Part shown: one piece after another, positions 35,504-42,225 of the stretch
How the letters are laid out: each line of letters opens with the position of its first letter
Position numbering within the stretch: the stretch's first letter is position 1
From: Achromobacter deleyi
GTDB taxonomy: Bacteria > Pseudomonadota > Gammaproteobacteria > Burkholderiales > Burkholderiaceae_B
Assembly: GCF_902859705.1 (NCBI RefSeq)
Contig: NZ_CADIJO010000007.1
Location: forward strand, 124,001-188,000
Reading direction: 5' to 3'
DNA length: 64,000 nucleotides
Notes under the pieces: generated by a model
The model's input: the letters and a program-made list of their open reading frames with translations, nothing else
Told to the model about the DNA's origin: nothing
Database searches by the model: none
Made by a program: the position numbers and the translations under genes

Positions 35504-36211
35504 TCAGACGATGCGGATGCTCAGTTCCGGCAGGCCGTCCACATGCGCGCGGATCACGTCGCCGCGCACCACCGGCCCCACGTTCTCGGGCGTGCCCGAA
35601 TAGATCAGGTCGCCAGGGAACAGCTCGAACGCTTGCGACAGCCGCGAAATCTGCTCGGCCACCGACCAGATCATGTGGCTCAGCGTGGCCTGCTGCTTGC
35701 GTTCGCCGTTCACCGACAGCCAGATCTCGCCTTCCTGGTAGTGCCCCGTCTGGGCCACCGGGTGGATCGGCCCGATGGGGGCGGCATGGTCGAAGCTCTT
35801 GCCGATTTCCCATGGCTTCTTCTGGTCGCCCATGCCGCGCTGCAGGTCGCGCCGCGTCATGTCCAGGCCCAGCGCGTAGCCGTATACACATTGCAGCGCG
35901 TCTTCCGGCGCGATGTCGCGGCCGCCCTTGGACAGCGCCGCCACCAGTTCCACCTCGTAGTGGTAATTCTGGGTCAGGGGCGGGTAGGGGTGGTCCGTCA
36001 CGCTGTCGGGCAGCACCACCTGGATCGCGTCCGTCGGCTTCTGGAAAAAGAACGGCGGCTCGCGCGTCGGGTCCGAACCCATCTCGATGGCGTGGGCCGC
36101 GTAGTTGCGGCCAATGCAGTAGATGCGCCGTACCGGAAAGCGCTGCGCGCTACCGGCGATGGGCACCGTGGTCTGGGCCACGGCAAAAGGGGTCTGGACG
36201 GGCTGGTTCAT
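35504..36211 (-). CDS. Fumarylacetoacetate hydrolase-family protein
   Basis: The 235-residue protein shows the FAH fold signatures: RIYCIGRNYAAHA, the metal-binding glutamates in NYHYEVELVAAL, and GDLIYSGTPENVGPV near the end. Members hydrolyse or decarboxylate beta-diketo and oxo-acid compounds. Close relatives include fumarylpyruvate hydrolase and oxaloacetate decarboxylase. The start at ATG 36211 is supported by AGGAG 7 bases upstream. It lies between the AraC gene and the dehydrogenase gene. Confidence 0.9.
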   Translation of the reverse strand: MNQPVQTPFAVAQTTVPIAGSAQRFPVRRIYCIGRNYAAHAIEMGSDPTREPPFFFQKPTDAIQVVLPDSVTDHPYPPLTQNYHYEVELVAALSKGGRDIAPEDALQCVYGYALGLDMTRRDLQRGMGDQKKPWEIGKSFDHAAPIGPIHPVAQTGHYQEGEIWLSVNGERKQQATLSHMIWSVAEQISRLSQAFELFPGDLIYSGTPENVGPVVRGDVIRAHVDGLPELSIRIV

Positions 36212-36367
36212 CGCGGGTCTCCTGAAGGTTGCGAGGGTTGCAGCCACTTTACGGTGGCCGCGCCCCGGCGCACTGGAGACGATTACGCAATCCCTGGACG
36301 ATTCCGTGATTTGCCGGGTAGCGCCGTCCGAGTCCGCGTGAATCCACGCTTGGCGCGGCCGTCCGGC

Positions 36368-37270
36368 TCACCCGTCCGCGCTGCCCGCCCGCAGGCGTTC
36401 GCGGTATTCGGTGGGGCTGATGCCTTCCAGCTGGCGAAAACGGCGCGAGAAGTACGCCTCGTCCGCGAAGCCCGCCGCGTGCGCCACCTGGCTGACCTTG
36501 CGCGCCGAATGCGCCAGCAGGTCGCGGGCCAGCGCCATGCGGCGTTCGGCCACCAGTTCGGTGAAGGTCTTGCCGGTTTCCTTCTTCAGCAGATGCGCCA
36601 GGTAATTGGGCGACAGGAAAGCGGCCGCGGCCGCATCGTTCAGCGTCAGGTTTTCGGTGATGTGCGCGCCAATGTGCGCCAGCACGCGCTTGACGCTGCC
36701 GCGGCGGCTGCTGCCCGCATGGTGGCGCGCCATGTGCAGCAGGTCGGCTTCATGGCGCTCGCACACCAGGCCGATCAATTGCAGGATCAGCCCGCGGATC
36801 GTCGTCAGCGACCCAAAGCCGCGGCGCTGGTTTTCTTCGGTCAGGCGCTGGATCAGGTCCTGCACCTGCGCAAAACCGGCGTCGTCCAGCTCGAAATCCA
36901 GGTATTCCTGGAACAGAAAGGGCGCCAGCGCCGGCGCCTGTGATACCGGCACCTCTTCCAGGTCCAGCGGGTCCACCGTCAGTTCCGGCCACAGGAAGCG
37001 CTGCGCGAAATTGATGATCACGTAACGCGCGCCCGGCGGATGCGGCACCAGGTGCACCCGGTACGGCAGCACAAAGCTCAAGGAACCGCGCTTGAACGGG
37101 CGCACCGTGCCGCTGATGGTCTGGCGGGTATCGCCGTCCAGGTTCACCTGGATCTGAAAGTACTCGTGGCGGTGCGGCTGCTCGAGCGGCTCGCGCACCT
37201 GCTGCGCGCGGATATCGAAATCGAAATAGTCCGCGCGCTCGGCCATGCCGTAGGTCTTGATGGAGTTCAT
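36368..37270 (-). CDS. AraC-family regulator with N-terminal cupin domain
   Basis: The 300-residue protein has an N-terminal ligand-binding beta-barrel (QPHRHEYFQIQVNLDGDTRQ). Two C-terminal helix-turn-helix units follow (NDAAAAAFLSPNYLAHLLKK, and VAHAAGFADEAYFSRRFRQL with EGISPTEYRERL). It is upstream of the FAH and dehydrogenase genes on the same strand and probably controls them. The 156-base gap to the FAH gene is large enough for a separate promoter. Confidence 0.9.
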   Translation of the reverse strand: MNSIKTYGMAERADYFDFDIRAQQVREPLEQPHRHEYFQIQVNLDGDTRQTISGTVRPFKRGSLSFVLPYRVHLVPHPPGARYVIINFAQRFLWPELTVDPLDLEEVPVSQAPALAPFLFQEYLDFELDDAGFAQVQDLIQRLTEENQRRGFGSLTTIRGLILQLIGLVCERHEADLLHMARHHAGSSRRGSVKRVLAHIGAHITENLTLNDAAAAAFLSPNYLAHLLKKETGKTFTELVAERRMALARDLLAHSARKVSQVAHAAGFADEAYFSRRFRQLEGISPTEYRERLRAGSADG

Positions 37271-37440
37271 GCGTAAAACTGGGTGCCGGGCGGTTGATGG
37301 CCAGACTGTAGCGCCGGCGCGACGGCCGCGCCAGCCGGCGGCGATATTGTCCGTTCACCGGTCGCCCGACCGCTGCACCCGCGCGACACGGCCGGTTTGC
37401 GCTACCGTTGCAGGTTCCGCAGCGGATTTTCCCCTTTGCC

Positions 37441-37869
37441 ATGACCGATTCCATTCCTACCGGCTTTGCGCCCTGGCGCCCCAGCAGCGCCTTCATGCAG
37501 CACCTGGACGATCTCAGCGGCTTCTACCGGCGCGCGGCCGACGACGTGCTGGCCCTGCGCGTGGGCCAGGTCCACGGCAACATGCACGGCATGGCGCACG
37601 GCGGCTTTCTGGCCACCCTGGCCGACAGCGCCCTGGGGTTCGTCATTGCCCACCAGTGCCAGGCCTCGGTCGTGACCGCCCAGATGTCGGTGGAATACCT
37701 GAACGCCGTCATGCCAGGTGACTGGCTCGAAGCCCACGTCACCATCGACAAGCGCGGCAAGCGGCTGATCTACGCCACCTGCCGGCTGCAGGTCGACGAC
37801 CGCCTGGTGCTCAAGGCCAGCGCGGTCTTTGCGGTGCGCCAGGCCGCCACGCCGACGTCGGACGGTTGA
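37441..37869 (+). CDS. PaaI-family hotdog thioesterase
   Basis: The 142-residue hotdog-fold protein shows the family motif GNMHGMAHGGFLATLADSA with the catalytic HGG-x-x-x-x-x-x-D/E pattern. The central strands TAQMSVEYLNAVMPGDW and KRGKRLIYATCRLQ follow. Such enzymes hydrolyse acyl-CoA thioesters. ATG 37441 starts the conserved region; the ribosome-binding site is weak. It is divergent from the AraC gene and converges on the cardiolipin synthase gene. Confidence 0.88.
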   Translation: MTDSIPTGFAPWRPSSAFMQHLDDLSGFYRRAADDVLALRVGQVHGNMHGMAHGGFLATLADSALGFVIAHQCQASVVTAQMSVEYLNAVMPGDWLEAHVTIDKRGKRLIYATCRLQVDDRLVLKASAVFAVRQAATPTSDG

Positions 37870-37879
37870 TCGGGCACGC

Positions 37880-39337
37880 CTACAGATACGGCGTGGCCAG
37901 CCAGATCACCTTGTTGCGCAGGCGCTTGGCGAATGGCGCCTGCTGCAGGGCTTCCAGCGTCTCGCGGCGCGCGTTGCCCACCAGCGCGTCGATCTTTGCG
38001 CCGATCCAGCGCGCCACGGTGGGGTCGTAGATTTCCGTATCCAGCTCGAAATTGAGCCGCAGGCTGCGCGGGTCCAGGTTCGACGAACCCACATAGGCCC
38101 AGCCGTCGTCCACCGTCATCAGCTTCGAATGGTCGAACATGCCTTGCGAGCGCCACACCCGGCACCCGGTGCGCACCACCTGGTCCAGCTGCGCCGTCAT
38201 GGCGTAGTCCACCAGCCGCAGGTTGTTCTTGCCGGGAATCACGATGTCCACCACCACCCCGCGCCGCGCCGCCGTGGCCAGCGCGCCGATCAGCGGCTGG
38301 TCGGGCAGAAAGTAGGGCGACTGGATGCGCACGTGCCGCTGCGCCACCGCCAGCGCACCCAGCAGGATGCTGTGGGCGCTGCCCATCGCCCGGTCCGGAC
38401 CCGACGGCACGCAGCGCATGGGCACATTGCCGTGCGGCGGCTGCGCGCTGGGGTCGAACCAGGGCGCAGCCGGTAGCGATTCGTGCGTCGTGAAATTCCA
38501 GTCGTGGGCAAACACCGACATCAGCTGCGTCACGATCGGCCCTTCCACCCGGAAATGCGTGTCCACATTGGTCGCCGCGCCCGACAGCGCCGTCACGAAC
38601 GCCGCCCGCACATTCATGCCGCCGGTAAAGCCGATGCGCCCGTCCACCACCAGTACCTTGCGGTGGCTGCGCAGATTGGCGTAGGGCATGCGCAGCACGC
38701 CCAGCGGATTGGTCATGAAGCGCGCCACCGGCACCCCGCCGCGCGCCAGCATCCGCACGATCGGCGGGTGCGAATACTTGGACCCGATCGCGTCGATCAG
38801 CACCCGCACCTGCACGCCGCGCGCCTGCGCCTCGATCAGCGCCTGCCCCATCTCGCGGCCGATCGCGTCGTTGTCGAAAATGTAGCTCTGCATCGCCACC
38901 GCATGGCGGGCGCCGCGGATGGCCTGCAGCATCGCCGGATAGGCCTCGTCGCCACCGGCCAGCGGCTGCACGGTGTTGCCGCCCAGCAGCCGGAAGCGGC
39001 TGACCTGGTCGCCCAGCACCTTCAGCGACGCGAACTGCGGCCCCGAGATCGGCGCCACATCCACGCTGGGCGTCTCCACCAGGGCGGCATCCACCAGCAT
39101 CGCCTCGTCGCGCTGCTGCGTCATCCGGGTCTTGCGGATCCGGTTGATCCCCGCCACGAAATAGGCCAGCGCGCCAAACAGCGGTGAAAACAGCGCCAGC
39201 CCGACCCAGCCGATGGCCGAGCGCACATCCTGCTTGGTCATGGCCGCATGCACCGCCGCGCCGGCCCCGGCAATCAAGCTGACACCGAACACCATGTGCG
39301 GCCAGTAGGCGATCAGTAATTCGTGTATGCGATCCAT
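37880..39337 (-). CDS. Cardiolipin synthase (phospholipase D family)
   Basis: The 485-residue protein has two N-terminal membrane helices (about 10-33 and 42-63). Two HKD active sites follow: H225-x-K227-x4-D232 (SHRKVLVVDGRIGFTGG) and H403-x-K405-x4-D410 (FDHSKLMTVDDGWAYVGSSN). The protein makes cardiolipin from two phosphatidylglycerol molecules at the inner membrane. ATG 39337 gives the standard PLDc_N start; a longer in-frame extension lacks homology. It is a single gene. Confidence 0.94.
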   Translation of the reverse strand: MDRIHELLIAYWPHMVFGVSLIAGAGAAVHAAMTKQDVRSAIGWVGLALFSPLFGALAYFVAGINRIRKTRMTQQRDEAMLVDAALVETPSVDVAPISGPQFASLKVLGDQVSRFRLLGGNTVQPLAGGDEAYPAMLQAIRGARHAVAMQSYIFDNDAIGREMGQALIEAQARGVQVRVLIDAIGSKYSHPPIVRMLARGGVPVARFMTNPLGVLRMPYANLRSHRKVLVVDGRIGFTGGMNVRAAFVTALSGAATNVDTHFRVEGPIVTQLMSVFAHDWNFTTHESLPAAPWFDPSAQPPHGNVPMRCVPSGPDRAMGSAHSILLGALAVAQRHVRIQSPYFLPDQPLIGALATAARRGVVVDIVIPGKNNLRLVDYAMTAQLDQVVRTGCRVWRSQGMFDHSKLMTVDDGWAYVGSSNLDPRSLRLNFELDTEIYDPTVARWIGAKIDALVGNARRETLEALQQAPFAKRLRNKVIWLATPYL

Positions 39338-39473
39338 AGCGCCAGCGCGGGCGGGCCTCCGAAGGGTTGGTCCAAGGGGTGTTCCAAGCGGCAAGGATAG
39401 CAAGGCTGGCGGGCCCGCAACGGGGGGGCTGGCGGTAGTGCAGGGGCGCAGAACAGGTATTCAAACAGCCCGT

Positions 39474-39503
39474 TTTACACACGCGAAAAAAACGTGCTAG
39501 AAT
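39474..39503 (+). promoter_or_regulatory. Promoter of tRNA-His
   Basis: TTTACA (39474-39479) and TAGAAT (39498-39503) have an 18-base spacer, and TGC just before the -10 gives an extended -10. Transcription would start near 39510, leaving a leader of about 98 bases before the mature tRNA. The leader contains a small CACCC/GGGTG hairpin at 39546-39562 and no supported gene. Nothing else is visible in 39338-39473. Confidence 0.7.
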
Positions 39504-39607
39504 TCGGCCTCTTCGCTGTTGAACACATTGAAGCCGCAGGAAAAACACCCGCAAGGTGGGTGCTTTGAAAGCCAAGGCAGCAATGATTCAGCAGTAAAGA
39601 AACCAGT

Positions 39608-39684
39608 GGTGGCTGTAGCTCAGTTGGTAGAGTCCTGGATTGTGATTCCAGTTGTCGTGGGTTCGAGTCCCATCAGCCACCCCA
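39608..39684 (+). tRNA. tRNA-His, anticodon GTG, CCA encoded
   Basis: The full cloverleaf is visible. The extra G(-1) at 39608 opposite C73 marks histidine tRNAs. The acceptor stem is GTGGCTG/CAGCCAC, the D arm AGCTCAGTTGGTAGAGT, and the anticodon loop TTGTGAT with GTG in the CTGGA/TCCAG stem. The T arm is GTGGGTTCGAGTCCCAT, and the 3' CCA is encoded. Confidence 0.97.
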
Positions 39685-39700
39685 CCGAATTCAATGAAGA

Positions 39701-39733
39701 AAGGCGCCCAGGTCAAACCCGGGCGCCTTTTTT
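39701..39733. terminator. Bidirectional rho-independent terminator
   Basis: AAGGCGCCC (39701-39709) pairs with GGGCGCCTT (39721-39729) and is followed by a T run on the plus strand after tRNA-His. The mirror sequence TTTCTT follows on the minus strand, just beyond the response regulator gene. It serves both. Confidence 0.88.
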
Positions 39734-39749
39734 CATTGGTTTTTCTGTG

Positions 39750-40406
39750 TCAGATAGCGATGTTTTTGAGCAGCTTGTGTTCGAAGATGGCGCTGTACAA
39801 ATCCGCATCATTGGCGAAGCCCAGCTTTTTCATTGCGGTGGTTTTCTGCGTGCTGATGGTCTTGATGCTGCGGCGTAGCTGTTCGGCGACTTTTCCTACG
39901 GGCAGCCCCGAGGCGCAGAGTCTCAGCACTTCCAGCTCCCGGGGTGATAAACGCTCGATCGGATGCGGATCAAGCCGGCTGCTTTTGTACGACTGCAGAA
40001 TTTTTCGAATGATGGGTGAACAGTAAGGCTCATTGCCATCGAGTGCGTGCAACGCGTTCTCGATATGTTCGAACGAGTCCATTTTGCTCAGCAGTCCAGA
40101 CACTTCCAACTCAAACATTCTGTGGATCAGCAGGGGGTTGTCGACCATCGTGAAAATTATGACTCGAATCTTCGGGTAACGGCGGCGCACGAAAGCGAGC
40201 AAGGCCAGGCCGTCGGGATATGAGCTGTTCGGCATTGAGTAATCTGCAATCAAGACGTCGCAGGTGTGCCTGGCCAGCACGTCCATCAGTTCCTTGCCAT
40301 TGGAGGCTTGCGCCACCAGCTGACACCCGGGAAGCTGGCGAATGACTAGGCCAACTCCGGCCAAGATAATTGGATGATCATCAGCAATAACGAATTCGTA
40401 TTTCAC
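39750..40406 (-). CDS. RcsB-like LuxR-type response regulator
   Basis: The 218-residue protein has a receiver domain with D9-D10, phospho-acceptor D55 (LIADYSMP), T86 and K108. A LuxR helix-turn-helix follows at about 150-205 (LSPRELEVLRLCASGLPVGK, then RSIKTISTQKTTAMKKLG). The SYPDGLALL and SIKTIS-x-QK-x-x-AM-x-KLG segments resemble RcsB more than NarL or BvgA. No histidine kinase gene is nearby. It lies head-to-head with the fimbrial genes across 368 bases, so it probably regulates them. Codon composition is less GC-rich than in flanking genes. Confidence 0.88.
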   Translation of the reverse strand: MKYEFVIADDHPIILAGVGLVIRQLPGCQLVAQASNGKELMDVLARHTCDVLIADYSMPNSSYPDGLALLAFVRRRYPKIRVIIFTMVDNPLLIHRMFELEVSGLLSKMDSFEHIENALHALDGNEPYCSPIIRKILQSYKSSRLDPHPIERLSPRELEVLRLCASGLPVGKVAEQLRRSIKTISTQKTTAMKKLGFANDADLYSAIFEHKLLKNIAI

Positions 40407-40774
40407 GGGACAACTCCGCCTGCTTATGGTGGGACACCCATCATGCTGCTGGCCGCGAGCGTATGTACGAAAATTATCGTTGTTTTCAGATTATTCCTAT
40501 CGGTTGTTACATTGGCGCAGGCGTGGTGAAGGCGTCGATTTTGGCTTCCCAAGCATGTGGCGCCGCGCAGTTTAGGATTTCTCTTAGCTCAGCCGGTGGG
40601 TGGGCTGAACTATATTTTCGTTGCCGGTAAGCCCTTCAAGACAGCCAGGGCTGGCATCTGAAAATACCGAAAACAATCCCGGCCGCGCCGCAGCGGCGCT
40701 GTACGAAATGTGTCACCGGATTGAATATTCATCGGTATTTCCTTTGTCTGGATTCAACGGGGAAAAAATCGATC
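40407..40774. promoter_or_regulatory. Divergent regulatory region of the fimbrial locus
   Basis: These 368 bases hold no supported gene. A TATATT -10 candidate at 40611-40616 faces the pilin gene, with no good -35. Instead an inverted repeat TCAGCC-N8-GGCTGA (40589-40608) occupies that position, suggesting activator-dependent transcription. The leader is long (about 155 bases). No homopolymer tract of the phase-variation type is present. Confidence 0.5.
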
Positions 40775-41323
40775 ATGAAAAACTTCACGAAACGCTTGGT
40801 GATTGCAGTGGGCGTCAGTGGCGCCTTCGTTGACGGAACGGCGTTGGCCGCGGACGGCAATATCAGTTTCCACGGTCAGGTGAACGCCTCGCCCTGCGCC
40901 ATTTCTCCGGTCAGCCAGAACATGACCATCAATATGGGAAGTTGGAACACCGCGTCGTTCACCGCCAAAGGCTCCAAGACCGTACCGGCCAAATTCACCA
41001 TCGGCTTGTTGCGCTGCAGTGCCGACAAGACCGCGAGCGTGCGCTTCGATGGCATCTCCGACGCCGACGGCAATCTGCGGATCGGCGCGGGCGAAGTGAT
41101 CTCCTCGGTCGCCAAGGGCATTGCGATTCAATTGCAGGACTCCGCTGGCGCTGCCATTCAGGTGGGCTCCAATTCCGGTGAATACAGTGTGCTTCAGGGT
41201 GACAACCACCTGCAGTTCCAGGCCGCCTACATTCAAACCGCCGACAGTCCGGTGGGTGGCGGCTCGGCGGTGACGGCAGGCACGGCCAACGCCACCGCGC
41301 AATTCACGGTCGCATACCAGTAA
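40775..41323 (+). CDS. Fimbrial major subunit (type 1 pilin family)
   Basis: The 182-residue protein has a Sec signal peptide ending near GTALAADG. The pilin fold starts at ISFHGQVNASPCAIS. Two cysteines (SPCAIS and LLRCSAD) form the usual disulfide, and the C-terminal beta-zipper strand ends TAQFTVAYQ. It is the first fimbrial gene, ahead of the chaperone and usher, the usual place of the main shaft subunit. ATG 40775 has a GGGGA site 13 bases upstream, so spacing is long. The hairpins following the gene separate it from the chaperone. Confidence 0.88.
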   Translation: MKNFTKRLVIAVGVSGAFVDGTALAADGNISFHGQVNASPCAISPVSQNMTINMGSWNTASFTAKGSKTVPAKFTIGLLRCSADKTASVRFDGISDADGNLRIGAGEVISSVAKGIAIQLQDSAGAAIQVGSNSGEYSVLQGDNHLQFQAAYIQTADSPVGGGSAVTAGTANATAQFTVAYQ

Positions 41324-41351
41324 ACCCGACGCCTCGGACGGCGTATTCTCC

Positions 41352-41413
41352 TGGCCGGTAGCCGGGCCGGCCAATCCCAATAACTGTCAGTGACTGCGCA
41401 TTGCGATGCGCAG
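41352..41413 (+). other. Two intergenic hairpins between pilin and chaperone genes
   Basis: The first hairpin is TGGCCGG (41352-41358) with CCGGCCA (41367-41373). The second is a perfect 8-bp stem CTGCGCAT (41394-41401) with ATGCGCAG (41406-41413) and a 4-base loop. Neither has a T run. They lie in the 128-base gap after the major pilin gene, the place where other fimbrial operons set the excess of pilin over assembly proteins. Confidence 0.6.
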
Positions 41414-41451
41414 CGGGACGGCTATTGCCTGTTTATTAGGACAGAACCGAC

Positions 41452-42219
41452 ATGAACCAAGCTCGCCTTCTGATTTTCTGCGTTGCCTGGGGTTTTTTCT
41501 TTCCATTGATCAATACGGCAGCGGCCGCCGTGATGGTGGGAGGGACGCGGGTGGTATTTGAAGAAGCGAAACAGCAAGCTTCGGTTTCCATCAAGAATGA
41601 CGACAAGACGCCGTACGTGGTTCAGGCCTGGATCGATGCGGGCGAGGGTAACAATCAGACCCCTCTTTTCGTCACGCCACCGCTGTCGCGCCTGGACCCC
41701 GGCAAGGAAAACATATTGCGCATCCTGCGTGCCGGGGATGGCATTCGCCCTGACCAGGAATCGGTTTACTGGTTGAACGTGAAGGAAATTCCGCCCAAGA
41801 GCTCGGCGGAAAACACGCTTCAGATCGCCATGCGCACTCGCATCAAGCTTTTCTACCGTCCATCAGGTCTGCCTGGGCAAGCAGATCGCGCGCCGTCTCA
41901 GTTGAGGTGGTCATTCGTGCCCGGCACGCAAGGCGGGCGGATGGCGCTCAGGATCGACAACCCTTCGTCGTATCACGTCACTATTGCCACGCTCAATATC
42001 GTCAGTGGGGCCGATCGGGAAGACTACAAGCCCGACATGATCGCGCCGTCGCAATCGTTGAACGTGCCGCTTAAATTCGCAGTGCGCAACGGGACCACCC
42101 GCGTCACTTACACAACGATCAACGACTTTGGGGCGATGACGCCGAAGACGTCGTTGGTGCTTGACGCACAGGGGCGTCTGGTCGCCGACGACTCGTCGAC
42201 GGACGCGCCGGGGCGTTGA
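41452..42219 (+). CDS. Periplasmic fimbrial chaperone (PapD/FimC family)
   Basis: The 255-residue protein has a signal peptide ending near TAAAAV. It has the two immunoglobulin-like domains of PapD proteins, with GGTRVVFEEAKQQASVSIKN leading into domain 1. The family signature QESVYWLNVKEIPPK follows, then MRTRIKLFYRPSGLP, which carries the basic residues that anchor pilin C termini. It donates a strand to pilins in the periplasm and hands them to the usher encoded 6 bases downstream. Confidence 0.93.
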   Translation: MNQARLLIFCVAWGFFFPLINTAAAAVMVGGTRVVFEEAKQQASVSIKNDDKTPYVVQAWIDAGEGNNQTPLFVTPPLSRLDPGKENILRILRAGDGIRPDQESVYWLNVKEIPPKSSAENTLQIAMRTRIKLFYRPSGLPGQADRAPSQLRWSFVPGTQGGRMALRIDNPSSYHVTIATLNIVSGADREDYKPDMIAPSQSLNVPLKFAVRNGTTRVTYTTINDFGAMTPKTSLVLDAQGRLVADDSSTDAPGR

Positions 42220-42225
42220 GCCGCC

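Noticed and set aside
34484-36943. An 819-codon open frame on the plus strand
   Set aside because: It lies opposite the dehydrogenase, FAH and AraC genes and shows only His/Arg/Ala/Gly-rich sequence.
39519-39878. A 119-codon frame through tRNA-His
   Set aside because: It reads across the mature tRNA, the terminator and into the regulator gene, so it cannot be a protein gene.
40407-40774. A poly-C phase-variation tract or BvgA heptad array in the fimbrial promoter
   Set aside because: No homopolymer run is present, and the few TTTC-like heptads are isolated and not in inverted pairs.
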